Shown here piece after piece: positions 1 through 8,484 of a DNA stretch of 64,000 nucleotides. The DNA comes from CAVSRC01 sp963781775. Lineage in GTDB: Bacteria; Pseudomonadota; Alphaproteobacteria; Rhizobiales; Kaistiaceae. Both the position numbers and the translations under genes were made by a program. Every line of letters begins with the position of its first letter. Within the stretch, counting starts at the first letter, position 1. The stretch is from contig CAWAHE010000008.1 in NCBI GenBank assembly GCA_963781775.1, forward strand, positions 88,301 through 152,300, in the 5' to 3' direction. The notes under the pieces are model-generated. The model did not search any database. It worked only from the letters and a program-made list of their open reading frames with translations, and was not told the origin of the DNA.

Positions 1-2
1 AG

Positions 3-83
3 ATTGCCATGATCGCCGGTTTCGCGACCAGCTATCCGGTCAACTGGTGGCTCATCCGCTCAGGCGTCAAAGAACGCATGTAG
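3..83 (+). CDS. C-terminal end of a DUF4396-like membrane protein (partial)
   Basis: The window opens inside a gene on the + strand. The last 26 codons read IAMIAGFATSYPVNWWLI followed by RSGVKERM and a TAG stop at 81-83. The GFATSYPVNWWLI signature, a hydrophobic helix ending in a short basic tail, matches what I know as the C-terminus of DUF4396 integral membrane proteins, which have no settled function and often sit near copper or cation handling genes. The start and most of the protein lie outside the window, so the family assignment rests on this tail alone. Confidence 0.6.
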   Translation: MAMIAGFATSYPVNWWLIRSGVKERM

Positions 84-147
84 AAGGCGGGGGCGCGCGC
101 ATCGCGCCGTCGCCACGGATCTGCATGCTTTTGACGTTCGAGACGTG

Positions 148-1308
148 TCAGTCGCCGCCGATGCCGTCGACGATATTGGCGCGCAGGAAATCCATGTTCA
201 TCGCCAGGCCGAGCCCGTTTCCCTTCGGCAGCTTCAGGCTGCCGCCGCTGTTGTCGAGCGGCTCCTCGATAAACCGGTTGTAGTTGCTGAGGTCATAGTG
301 CGCCGTCTCCAGCCGGTAGAAATTCGGCACCGTCATCATCACCTGGGCGCCGGCGACGACGTTGATCGGCCCGCTGGCATCGTGCGGTGAGATCGGCACG
401 TAATAGGCCTCGGCCAGCGTCGAGATCTTCTTCAACTCGCTGATCCCGCCCGTCCAGGTGACGTCCGGCATGATGTAGTCGGCGAGCTCATTTTCGAGGA
501 TCGGCACGAAGTCCCATTTCGTGTGCAGCCGTTCGCCCACCGAGATCGCCGCGTTCACCTTCTCGCGCACCTGGCGCAGCGCGTGATAGCTCTCCGGCGG
601 GCATGGCTCCTCGAACCAGTCGATGTTGCCCGCGTCCTCGAGCGTGCGGCAGAGCCGTATGGCGGTCGGGATGTTGAAGCGTCCATGCGCGTCGATCAGC
701 AGTTCGACGTCGGGTCCGGCCGTCTCGCGGATGAGCGCGGTCAGTTCGGCGGCCATGCGCTCGCCCTGCTTGCTCATCTCGCCGTTGAGGTAGCCGTCAT
801 TGGCCGTGTTGACGCCGCCGAGATGGGGGAACGGATCGAACTTGAATGCCGAATGGCCGGAATCGACCATCGCGCGGATTTCCGCGACGACCCCCTCCTT
901 TGTCTTGAAGCGCGACTGATCGGGATGGGCATAGAGGGAAATCTCGCCGCGCACCGCGCCGCCGAGCAGCTCATAGATCGGCTGCCCGAGCACCTTGCCG
1001 CGAATATCCCAGAGCGCGATGTCGATGGCGCTGACGCATTGCGACGCGGCCCCGCGGCTGCCCATGTAGGTGAACGAGCGGAACGTCTTGTGCCACAGGC
1101 GCTCGATGTCCTTCGGGTCCTGGCCGACCAGCAGATCGTTGAGCTGCACGATGATGCTGGCGACGGCGCGATTGGCGGCGCGGGTCGTGGTCGTGATCTC
1201 CCCCCAACCGGTCACGCCCTCGTCGGTCCTGACCTCGACGAAGAAGAACTCGCCCCAGTACGTTCCCTCGGCCTTCACCAGCCACGGCTTGATTGCCGTT
1301 ATTTTCAT
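148..1308 (-). CDS. Enolase-superfamily (mandelate racemase/muconate lactonizing) dehydratase
   Basis: The 386-residue product starts MKITAIKPWLVKAEG; the ATG at 1308 is preceded by a GGAGGA box, so the longer in-frame extension upstream (which would run into the tRNA) is not used. The N-terminal capping domain (about 1-120) is followed by a TIM barrel with the superfamily metal ligands in LLIDAHGRFN (Asp), WFEEPCPPE (Glu) and SVGERL (Glu), then MPDVTWTGGISE and ISPHDASGPIN (acid/base His). This layout resembles acid-sugar dehydratases of the galactonate dehydratase type, which remove water from an aldonate to give a 2-keto-3-deoxy acid. The substrate cannot be told from sequence. It stands alone, with tRNA-Leu upstream on the same strand and no transport genes beside it. 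Confidence 0.88.
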   Translation of the reverse strand: MKITAIKPWLVKAEGTYWGEFFFVEVRTDEGVTGWGEITTTTRAANRAVASIIVQLNDLLVGQDPKDIERLWHKTFRSFTYMGSRGAASQCVSAIDIALWDIRGKVLGQPIYELLGGAVRGEISLYAHPDQSRFKTKEGVVAEIRAMVDSGHSAFKFDPFPHLGGVNTANDGYLNGEMSKQGERMAAELTALIRETAGPDVELLIDAHGRFNIPTAIRLCRTLEDAGNIDWFEEPCPPESYHALRQVREKVNAAISVGERLHTKWDFVPILENELADYIMPDVTWTGGISELKKISTLAEAYYVPISPHDASGPINVVAGAQVMMTVPNFYRLETAHYDLSNYNRFIEEPLDNSGGSLKLPKGNGLGLAMNMDFLRANIVDGIGGD

Positions 1309-1391
1309 GCACGCATCCTCCGGAATCGGCATGACCGCGGCGTCATGTCGGTGTGACGATCTTCTGCGCGGATTGAAACCACCAGAATTTT

Positions 1392-1478
1392 TGGTGCCCC
1401 TGACCCGGGTCGAACGGGTACGCCCTTTCGGGCAACAGATTTTGAGTTTGTCGCGTCTGCCAGTTCCGCCACAGGGGC
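1392..1478 (-). tRNA. tRNA-Leu (anticodon CAA)
   Basis: The minus strand folds as an 87-nt long-variable-arm tRNA: acceptor stem GCCCCTG/CAGGGGC, discriminator A and encoded CCA (1392-1394), GGTTCGA-type T arm (GTTCGACCC), and a variable arm GCCCGAAAGGGC. The anticodon loop CTCAAAA gives anticodon CAA (1442-1444), decoding UUG. The anticodon stem ACAAA/TCTGT contains one A-C mismatch at its fourth pair (1448 with 1438). All other helices pair well, so this is taken as a functional gene with a minor oddity. Confidence 0.95.
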
Positions 1479-1572
1479 TTCCGCCACGCATATACGGGGC
1501 GGCAATTGCCGGGTCAAACCGCGCCTTGCCGCCGACTGGACACGATTCCGGGGACCGAATAGACAGGCCGCC

Positions 1573-2154
1573 ATGCTCCGCCGCCTCTACGACTGGACGA
1601 TGGCGCTTGCCGCCGGGCGCCACGCCGAACGGGCGCTGGCCGGCGTTGCCTTTGCCGAGAGCTCCTTCTTCCCGCTGCCGCCGGATCTCTTGCTGATTCC
1701 GATGGTGCTTTCCGCCCGGGAGCGGGCGTGGCGCTATGCCGCGATCGCCACGGTCAGTTCCGTCATCGGCGGTTTCGCCGGATATCTGATCGGCGCCTTC
1801 CTGTTCGAGCAGGTGGCGCGGCCGCTGCTCGATTTCTACGGATACGGCGCTAAATTCGACGAGTTCGCCCGCCTCTACAACGATTGGGGCGTGTGGATCG
1901 TGCTCTTCGCCGGCGTCACACCGTTTCCCTACAAGGTCATCACCATCGCCAGCGGCGTCACCGGCCTCAATATCGTGGTCTTCATGCTCGCCAGCGTCGT
2001 GGCGCGCGGCCTGCGTTTCTTCGTGGTTGCCGCCCTGCTCTATTGGGTCGGTCCGCCCATCCGCACTTTCATCGAGAAGCGCCTCAGCCTCGTTTTCACC
2101 GCTTTCGTGGTGCTGCTCCTTGCCGGTTTCGTAGCGGCTCGCTATGTGCTCTGA
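1573..2154 (+). CDS. VTT/DedA-like (YqaA-type) inner-membrane protein
   Basis: A 193-residue polytopic protein with a re-entrant-loop signature of the VTT (SNARE-associated/DedA) superfamily: AFAESSFFPLPPDLLLIP near residue 25, and the downstream FAGVTPFPYKVITIASG motif around residue 120. Four to five hydrophobic segments follow. Relatives are thought to move lipids across, or keep the polarity of, the cytoplasmic membrane. The length agrees with the short YqaA subgroup. It lies 6 bases before the dsbB-like gene and is probably cotranscribed with it. Confidence 0.85.
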   Translation: MLRRLYDWTMALAAGRHAERALAGVAFAESSFFPLPPDLLLIPMVLSARERAWRYAAIATVSSVIGGFAGYLIGAFLFEQVARPLLDFYGYGAKFDEFARLYNDWGVWIVLFAGVTPFPYKVITIASGVTGLNIVVFMLASVVARGLRFFVVAALLYWVGPPIRTFIEKRLSLVFTAFVVLLLAGFVAARYVL

Positions 2155-2160
2155 ACAGTC

Positions 2161-2703
2161 ATGAACGCCTCGCTCACCCGCCGGCCGGAGACTTTCGCGG
2201 CCTTCGTGTTGCTCCTCGGCCTGGCCACGATCGCCGGAGCGTGGGGATTTCAGCTGATCGGTGGCTACGTCCCCTGCGCGCTCTGCCTGAAGGAGCGCAT
2301 TCCCTACTATGTCGGCCTGCCGGCGGCGGTCGTGGCGCTGGTCGCGGCGCGCATGGGCGGCCCGTCATGGCTGGTGCGCGGCGCCCTCGCGGTCACCGCC
2401 ATCGCCTTCGCCTGGGGCGCCTATCTCGGCGTCTATCACGCCGGCGCCGAATGGGGCTGGTGGGCCGGCCCGACCGATTGCGGCACCGGCGGCGCTGGCG
2501 GCGTCACCACCACCGGCGACCTCCTTGGCCAACTCGACAAGATCCGCATCGTCTCCTGCACGGAGGCGTCTTTCCGCTTCTTAGGTCTGTCCTTCGCCGG
2601 CTGGAACGCGGTCATCTCGGCCGTGCTGGCGATGGCCGCGATCTTCGGCGCAACCCGCAAGCAGGTCCACGCCTCGACCACTGCCGCGACAGTTGCACGC
2701 TAA
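2161..2703 (+). CDS. Disulfide bond formation protein DsbB-like
   Basis: A 180-residue membrane protein with four predicted helices and the two DsbB periplasmic cysteine pairs: C39-A-L-C42 in the first loop (PCALCLKERIPYY) and C106/C131 in the second (PTDCG, IVSC). DsbB reoxidises DsbA by passing electrons to quinone. The Gly-rich second loop and the CALC/KERIPYY signature fit the alphaproteobacterial DsbB/DsbI group. The stop overlaps the stop of the convergent gene by 3 bases. No dsbA is visible in the window. Confidence 0.88.
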   Translation: MNASLTRRPETFAAFVLLLGLATIAGAWGFQLIGGYVPCALCLKERIPYYVGLPAAVVALVAARMGGPSWLVRGALAVTAIAFAWGAYLGVYHAGAEWGWWAGPTDCGTGGAGGVTTTGDLLGQLDKIRIVSCTEASFRFLGLSFAGWNAVISAVLAMAAIFGATRKQVHASTTAATVAR

Positions 2704-3077
2704 CCGGCCTTGGCCGGGTCCGCAGCGCGTCGGTACAGGTAGATCACGAACGCAACGCCGAGCACGAAGAGGATCAGGCCGCCGAAATCGTCGCCGACGT
2801 CTTCGGGATCCGCGAATTCAACGATCACCGCGAATACTTTCAGCACGAGCGCCATGCCGACGAAGACGATCGGCATGATCGACCGCGCATAGCGATTGGC
2901 ATTGCGGAGGTACCAGGCGATCGCGGCGACGCCGACGAGCAGGATAAGAAAGTCATCCACCTTGTCGATGAACTCCGGCTCGATAATCATCTCCGGCGCG
3001 AACGCAAAGCCGGCCAATCCCGCGACCGTCGCTCCGATGAGGTTGACGGTGCGATTGACAGATTGACTGATGTCCAT
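2700..3077 (-). CDS. Small membrane protein of unknown function
   Basis: A 125-residue protein starting MDISQSVNRTVNLIGATV. It has an amphipathic N-terminus, then hydrophobic segments at about 14-30, 40-58, 64-85 and 100-118, and ends in a charged tail YRRAADPAKAG. I do not recognise a named family. A longer reading frame extends upstream to 3245 but is Arg/Gly rich and implausible, so the ATG at 3077 is preferred. It is convergent with, and overlaps by 4 bases, the dsbB-like gene. Confidence 0.65.
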   Translation of the reverse strand: MDISQSVNRTVNLIGATVAGLAGFAFAPEMIIEPEFIDKVDDFLILLVGVAAIAWYLRNANRYARSIMPIVFVGMALVLKVFAVIVEFADPEDVGDDFGGLILFVLGVAFVIYLYRRAADPAKAG

Positions 3078-3213
3078 GGTCTTGGGCCTCCCGACCCCGT
3101 CGTTCTGAACGGCCGCCCCGCCCACAGCAACTCCCCGCGGGCGGCATATTTCGCCACTGAATTGCGGATCGTGCAACCGACGGGGGTTGCCTGTAGGTCG
3201 GCGGCCGCAGGCG

Positions 3214-4245
3214 TCAGGAGCCCTGCCCCGATTGCCGCAAGGCAATCACCCCCACCAGGACCACGATCAGAACGACCCAGGTCGCGAGATTGACCGTCAC
3301 CGCCCTCCGCGCATCGCGCTGCTCGTGCCATGTTCGTGGCTTGATGCCCTTGGCCAGGAAGACGATCTGCGCCGCGAGGTTCACGCAGGCGACGTTGGCG
3401 ACAAGCAGCATGGCCGCACCGATGGCGAGGTCGGGCCGGCCCGCCATCAGCATGATGCCCAACGTGACCGCCGGCGGCAGCAAGGCGACCGCAACCATGA
3501 CGCCGACCAGCGTGCTCGACAGGCCGGTGGTGACGGAAAGCGCGGCAGCGGCGCCGGAGGCCAGCGCCAGCGCGATTCCCGCGTAGTCGACCGACGTGCG
3601 CGCCATCAGTTCGTGGCTGGCGACGTTCGGCGAGACGGCGAGCGCGATAACAGCGGCGATCAGGATGCTGAGCACCACGCCCAGCACATTCGCCTTGAAC
3701 GCCCGAAACATGAGCGAACGGTCGCCGATCGCCGCGCCGAAGGCGAAGGCCACGTTGGGTCCGAGCAGCGGGGCGATGACCATGGCGCCGATCAGGACGG
3801 CGACGTTGTCGCGTTCAAGACCGACCGAGGCGACCACCGTCGACAGGAACACGAGCAGGAAGAAGTTGGAATCGGAGCGCACCCCGCCTTCGACGAGATG
3901 ATAGAGCTCCTCCCGCGACGCGCGCGCCTGCTCTTCCTTGTTCTTCTCGCCATCCGACTCGTCCGGCTGCTCCGCCCCCTCCTTTGCTTCCTCGACCTCG
4001 TTGGGAATAACGGTGTCGACCGGCAACATCGTGATGCGCCAATCTTCCGATTTTCCGAGCGCGCCCTGCAACCGGTCGAGCAGGGCCTGCCGGTCGATCT
4101 CGCCGGCCACCAGCCGGATAGGCCGGCGGCCGTCGTCGAGCGCCGGGCCGACCTGAACATCGGCGCAGCCCATCTCTTCGGCAGCCTTCAGGATCGCCTT
4201 CACCCGATCCTCGGGCGTCGCGACTTCGATCAGCTTGAATGCCAT
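3214..4245 (-). CDS. DUF389 (TIGR00341-type) membrane protein
   Basis: 343 residues. The N-terminal 85 residues form a soluble ACT-like region, then a charged linker (about 85-110), then a DUF389 membrane domain with the glycine-rich signature AVLIGAMVIAPLLGPNVAFAFG and a second ALLPPAVTLGIMLM motif, six helices in all. The family is widespread and found from actinobacteria to proteobacteria; its function is unknown and transport has been proposed. ATG at 4245 is the only sensible start. Neighbouring genes give no clue to substrate. Confidence 0.85.
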   Translation of the reverse strand: MAFKLIEVATPEDRVKAILKAAEEMGCADVQVGPALDDGRRPIRLVAGEIDRQALLDRLQGALGKSEDWRITMLPVDTVIPNEVEEAKEGAEQPDESDGEKNKEEQARASREELYHLVEGGVRSDSNFFLLVFLSTVVASVGLERDNVAVLIGAMVIAPLLGPNVAFAFGAAIGDRSLMFRAFKANVLGVVLSILIAAVIALAVSPNVASHELMARTSVDYAGIALALASGAAAALSVTTGLSSTLVGVMVAVALLPPAVTLGIMLMAGRPDLAIGAAMLLVANVACVNLAAQIVFLAKGIKPRTWHEQRDARRAVTVNLATWVVLIVVLVGVIALRQSGQGS

Positions 4246-4339
4246 GAACCTGCCCGGACGTCACAGCCGCTCACGCCCGGATGGGCGCGGCGCGAAAGCT
4301 TAGCTGTGAAACAGCGCGGAACGAAATCCGGAGCGTGCC

Positions 4340-4897
4340 TTACGGCTCCAGCTCCGTATCCCAATAAAGATAGTCCATCCACGATTCGTGGAGGTAGTTG
4401 GGCGGGAAGTGGCGGCCATTATTGTGCAACTGCGCCACGGTCGGCTGGAAGGGCATCTGCGACGGCCACATGCGCGCCTCGGCGGGCCCGAGGCCGCCCT
4501 TCCTGAGGTTGCATGGCGAGCAGGCGGCGACGACGTTGTCCCACGTCGTCTGGCCGCCGCGCGATCTCGGCACGAGGTGATCGAAAGTCAGGTCGTCCCG
4601 CGTGCCGCAATACTGGCAGGAGAAGCGGTCGCGCAGGAACACGTTGAACCGGGTAAAGGCCGGATGGCGCGCCGGCTTGACGTAGGTCTTCAGCGAAACG
4701 ACCGACGGCAGCTTCATCGTGAAGGAGGGGCTGCGGACGGCCACCTCGTATTCCGACACGATATTCACCCGCTCCAGGAACACCGCCTTGATGGCGTCCT
4801 GCCACGACCACAGCGACAGAGGATAGTAGCTGAGCGGCCGGTAATCGGCATTGAGGACCAGCGCCGGATTGGACCCCGGCGAGACGGCTATGTTCAC
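4340..4897 (-). CDS. HNH endonuclease family protein
   Basis: 185 residues with a complete HNH/zinc motif: FSCQYCG (first Cys pair), FDHLVPRSRGG (D-H catalytic segment), then WDNVVAACSPCNLRKG (N and second Cys pair). The N-terminal half (PALVLNADYRPLSYYPLSLW) is the conserved beta region of a housekeeping-type HNH family found in nearly all alphaproteobacteria. It may cut or repair DNA; the biological substrate is unknown. The tail ends YLYWDTELEP, also typical. It is a single gene transcribed away from the HtrA-like gene, with a 221-bp divergent intergenic region. Confidence 0.9.
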   Translation of the reverse strand: MNIAVSPGSNPALVLNADYRPLSYYPLSLWSWQDAIKAVFLERVNIVSEYEVAVRSPSFTMKLPSVVSLKTYVKPARHPAFTRFNVFLRDRFSCQYCGTRDDLTFDHLVPRSRGGQTTWDNVVAACSPCNLRKGGLGPAEARMWPSQMPFQPTVAQLHNNGRHFPPNYLHESWMDYLYWDTELEP

Positions 4898-5118
4898 GCG
4901 ACGCCTTCCCGATTCTATCCGTGTTGCCCGAAGGTTAGGCCTCCGATGCGGCGCATACTCTATACGGGCTGTGACGCGCGTGTGAAGGGGGGCCTGGATC
5001 GGCTTGGCGAAGGCCGCAAGCGTGCGGAATCCTGTCGCTTTCCCGCCCGCCCCTCCACAATCCGGCCTGCGTCACCTAAGTATTGACCACGAGGGAGCAT
5101 TTGTGCGGAGCTGAGAGC

Positions 5119-6093
5119 ATGGCTGTTTCATTTGACTGGAAGGTGCCCCCCGAGATCGCGCCGCACGCCGAGGACTACGAATTCGACCTCGGCAAGGCCC
5201 TGAACGCGCTGGTCGCCATCCGTTCCGTGGTGCCCGCCGACGCCTTCACCGCCGACATCCTCGGCACCGAGCGCACCGGCAACGGCGTCATCATCCGCAA
5301 TGACGGCGTCGTGCTGACCATCGGCTACCTCGTCACCGAGGCACGCGAGATCTGGCTGACGCTCGCCGACGGACGCACCGTCGCCGCGACGCCGATCGGC
5401 TACGACCAGGAAACCGGCTTCGGCCTCGTGCAGGCGCTGGGCCGTCTCGACATGCCGTCGCTCGATCTCGGCGACGCCGCCGACGCCGTGCCCGGTACCT
5501 CGGTGGTCGCCGCCGGCGCCGGCGGCGCCGGCCACTCGATCGCCGCCAAGGTGATCGCCCGCCAGGAATTCGCCGGCTATTGGGAATACCTGCTCGACGA
5601 GGCGATCTTCACGGCGCCGGCGCACCCGTTCTGGGGCGGCACCGGCCTGATCGGCCCGGACGGCCGGCTCATCGGCATCGGCTCGTTGCAACTCGAGCAG
5701 GCGAGCGATGGCGGCGAAGGCGTGCCGCTCAACATGTATGTGCCGATCGACCTCCTCAAGCCCATCCTCGACGACATGATGACCATCGGCCAACCCAACA
5801 AGCCGCCGCGGCCGTGGCTCGGCCTCTACGCAACGGAAGTGGACGACCGCGTGGTCATCGCCGGCGTCGCCGGCAAGGGACCGGCGGCGCGCTCGCTGCG
5901 CGAAGGCGACGTCGTGCTGTCGGTCGGCGGCATGCGCATCACCGGCCTCGCCGGACTGTTCCGCAAGGTCTGGTCGCTCGGCAGTGCCGGCGTCACCGTC
6001 CCGATGACGGTAAACCGCGACGGCCGCTCGGTCGAACTGACCGTGCCCTCCGGCGACCGCAACCGCTACCTCAAGGGCCCGAGCCTGCACTGA
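5119..6093 (+). CDS. HtrA/DegP-like protein lacking the catalytic triad (probable pseudoprotease)
   Basis: 324 residues: a trypsin-like S1C domain (about 20-230) and a C-terminal PDZ domain (about 235-315). Aligned by eye with DegP, the His position in TNNHVV is Tyr70 (TIGYLV), the Asp position in DxxSDIAL is Gly100 (DQETGFGLVQ) and the Ser position in GNSGG is Gly173 (FWGGTG). All three catalytic residues are therefore absent while the fold motifs remain. No signal peptide is present, so it is probably cytoplasmic. The PDZ carries WLGLYA, GPAARSLREGDVVLSVGG. It may act as a binding or scaffold protein. The start MAVSFDW is chosen over an upstream in-frame codon, which would add a non-conserved tail. 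Confidence 0.87.
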   Translation: MAVSFDWKVPPEIAPHAEDYEFDLGKALNALVAIRSVVPADAFTADILGTERTGNGVIIRNDGVVLTIGYLVTEAREIWLTLADGRTVAATPIGYDQETGFGLVQALGRLDMPSLDLGDAADAVPGTSVVAAGAGGAGHSIAAKVIARQEFAGYWEYLLDEAIFTAPAHPFWGGTGLIGPDGRLIGIGSLQLEQASDGGEGVPLNMYVPIDLLKPILDDMMTIGQPNKPPRPWLGLYATEVDDRVVIAGVAGKGPAARSLREGDVVLSVGGMRITGLAGLFRKVWSLGSAGVTVPMTVNRDGRSVELTVPSGDRNRYLKGPSLH

Positions 6094-6208
6094 CCGCGCC
6101 GGCTCCGATCATCGGCCACGAAAACACCAGGGAAAACGCCCGACGGCGGGACGCGAAGCGCGTTTCGACGCTAGAGTGGCGCACACCGCAAAAATTGGGA
6201 GGCGTCAC

Positions 6209-7258
6209 ATGGAATACCGTCTGCTCGGCCGCTCGGGCCTGAAGGTCTCGACCATCACCATGGGCACGATGACGTTCGGGAACACCCCGACCCGCCCCGT
6301 CGGTTCCGTCGGCCTCAAGGACGCCAAGCGCCAGATCGATCAATGCCTCGACGCCGGCGTCAATCTGATCGACACCGCCAACGTCTATTCGCGCGGCGCC
6401 TCGGAAGAGATCGTCGGCAGCGCGCTGAAAGCGAAGCGCAACGCCGTTCTCATCGCCACCAAGGCGCGCTTTCCGATGGGCGACGGGCCGAATGACCGCG
6501 GCCTCTCCCGCCATCACATCATCAACCAATGCGAGGCCAGCCTGCGCCGGCTGCAGACCGATCACATCGACCTCTACCAGGTCCACCAATGGGACGGCAT
6601 GACCCCGCTGGAGGAGACGCTGGAAGCGCTCGACAGCCTCGTCCGCGCCGGCAAGGTCCGCTACATCGGCTGCTCCAACTGGTCCGCATGGCACGTCATG
6701 AAGGGCCTCGCCACGTCCGCGGCGAACGGCTACCAGCGTTTCGTCTCGCAGCAGATCCACTACACGCTGCAGGCCCGCGAGGCCGAATACGAACTGGTGC
6801 CGGTCGCGCTCGACCAGGGGCTCGGCATTCTGGTGTGGAGCCCGATCGCCGGCGGACTGCTGTCAGGCAAGTTTCGTCGCGGCAAGAAGGGGCCGGAGGG
6901 CGCGCGTCACTTCGGCCGCAAGTGGCGCGAGCCGCCGATCCACGACGAAGACAAGCTCTTCGACATCATCGAGGTTCTGGTTGAGGTTGCCGCCGCGCAC
7001 AAGTGCTCCGCGGCGCGGGTAGCGCTCGCCTGGCTGCTCGCGCAGCCGGCGGTCACCTCGGTCATCATCGGCGGGCGCACGAAGGAGCAGTTCACCGACA
7101 ATCTCGCCGCCGCGGAGCTGAAGCTCACCGCCGACGAGCTTGCCCGGCTCGATGCCGTCAGCCGGCCGAACCTGCTTTACCCCTACTGGCACCAGGCATG
7201 GGCGGCGAGCGACCGGCTGGCGCCGGCCGATCTGTCGCTGATCGGCAAATATCTTTGA
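6209..7258 (+). CDS. Aldo/keto reductase
   Basis: 349 residues, TIM-barrel NADPH-dependent oxidoreductase. The catalytic tetrad is visible: Asp in LIDTAN, Tyr in NVYSRGASE, Lys in IATKARF and His in LYQVHQWD. The NADP-binding end has VTSVIIGGRTKEQ. This is the AKR subgroup close to YajO/Tas-like and voltage-channel beta-subunit-like enzymes that reduce small aldehydes or ketones. ATG 6209 has a GGGAGG box 5 bases upstream. A single gene, convergent with the MacB-like permease; the physiological substrate is unknown. Confidence 0.92.
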   Translation: MEYRLLGRSGLKVSTITMGTMTFGNTPTRPVGSVGLKDAKRQIDQCLDAGVNLIDTANVYSRGASEEIVGSALKAKRNAVLIATKARFPMGDGPNDRGLSRHHIINQCEASLRRLQTDHIDLYQVHQWDGMTPLEETLEALDSLVRAGKVRYIGCSNWSAWHVMKGLATSAANGYQRFVSQQIHYTLQAREAEYELVPVALDQGLGILVWSPIAGGLLSGKFRRGKKGPEGARHFGRKWREPPIHDEDKLFDIIEVLVEVAAAHKCSAARVALAWLLAQPAVTSVIIGGRTKEQFTDNLAAAELKLTADELARLDAVSRPNLLYPYWHQAWAASDRLAPADLSLIGKYL

Positions 7259-7271
7259 CGGTTCAGACGGC

Positions 7272-8483
7272 CTACTCGTGCCTGAGCGCCTCGATCGGAT
7301 CGAGGCGGGCGGCGCGGCGGGCCGGGAAATAACCGAAGACGACGCCGACCGCGGCCGAGAACACGAAGGCGATGGCCACGATCTTGGGATCGACGACCAG
7401 CGGCACGTTGAGGAAGTGGGCGGCGACCGCTGACAGACTGAAGCCGACCATCACGCCGACCACGCCGCCAAACAGCGACAGCACCACCGCCTCGACCAGG
7501 AACTGCATCAGCACCTGGCCGGCCTCGGCGCCGATCGCGAGACGAATGCCGATCTCGCGCGTCCGTTCGGTCACCGACACCAGCATGATGTTCATGATGC
7601 CGATGCCGCCGACCAGCAGGCTGACGCCGGCGACGGCCGCAAGCAGCCCGGTGAGCACGCCGGTGACGCCGGTGAGTACCGACGCGATCTGCGCCATGTC
7701 GAACACGCTGAAATCGTCGCGGTCGCCAACGCCGATGTTTCTGCGCTCGCGCAGCAGGTCTTCGATGCTCGCCTGCACGTCGGCCGTGGCGTAGCCCTCG
7801 GCGACGGCGACGAAGATCAGCGGCACATCCTGATTGCCGATGACGCGCCGCTGGACCGTCTTCAGCGGCATCAGCACCACATCGTCCTGGTCGTTGCCGA
7901 AGCCCGACGCGCCTTTTGCCTCGAGCAGGCCGATGACCTGGCAGGAAATCTGCTTCAGCCGGATGGTAGCGCCGATCGGGTCGCTGTCGCCGAACAACGC
8001 CGTCTTGGTGGAGTTGCCGAGGATGCACACCGCCGAACCCGCCTGCAGTTCGGCGTCGCTGAACTCGCGCCCCTCGACCACGGGCCAGTCGCGCGCGTCG
8101 AAATAGCGATTGTCCGTGCCGGTGACGCCCATCGCGTGATTCAGGTTGCCGTAGACCGCGGTCATCTGGCTGCTTGCCGCCGGCGCCACGACGCGGACGC
8201 CTTGCACCTGCTGCTCGATCGCCGCGACATCGCGCTCCGAGAAGCTCTTGACGGCGCCACCTGATACGTCCGGCCCCGGCCCGCCGCGTTGGGCGCGCAC
8301 CATCAGGAGATTGGAGCCGAGCTTGGCAACGTCGCTGGTCACCTTGGCGGTCGTGCCTTGTCCGAGCGCCACCATGGCGATGACCGCGCCGACGCCGATG
8401 ACGATGCCGAGCACGGTCAGGAACGAACGCAGCGCGTTGCGCATGATCGTACGCAGCGACAGCTTGATGGTTTCGGCCAGCAT
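7272..8483 (-). CDS. MacB-like ABC transporter permease
   Basis: 403 residues with the MacB/FtsX architecture: N-terminal helix (LTVLGIVIGVGAVIAMVAL), a periplasmic MacB core of about 230 residues, and three C-terminal helices including GGIGIMNIMLVSVTERTREIG, the hallmark of this family. It forms the membrane half of a tripartite mechanotransmission-type exporter with the ATPase gene immediately upstream (1-base gap) and the membrane fusion protein. It probably exports an antibiotic, peptide or lipid-like molecule. No outer-membrane TolC gene lies in the window. Confidence 0.92.
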   Translation of the reverse strand: MLAETIKLSLRTIMRNALRSFLTVLGIVIGVGAVIAMVALGQGTTAKVTSDVAKLGSNLLMVRAQRGGPGPDVSGGAVKSFSERDVAAIEQQVQGVRVVAPAASSQMTAVYGNLNHAMGVTGTDNRYFDARDWPVVEGREFSDAELQAGSAVCILGNSTKTALFGDSDPIGATIRLKQISCQVIGLLEAKGASGFGNDQDDVVLMPLKTVQRRVIGNQDVPLIFVAVAEGYATADVQASIEDLLRERRNIGVGDRDDFSVFDMAQIASVLTGVTGVLTGLLAAVAGVSLLVGGIGIMNIMLVSVTERTREIGIRLAIGAEAGQVLMQFLVEAVVLSLFGGVVGVMVGFSLSAVAAHFLNVPLVVDPKIVAIAFVFSAAVGVVFGYFPARRAARLDPIEALRHE

Positions 8484-8484
8484 G

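Noticed and set aside
148..1623. Longer start for the enolase-superfamily gene
   Set aside because: The extension would translate through tRNA-Leu; a clear GGAGGA box marks the ATG at 1308.
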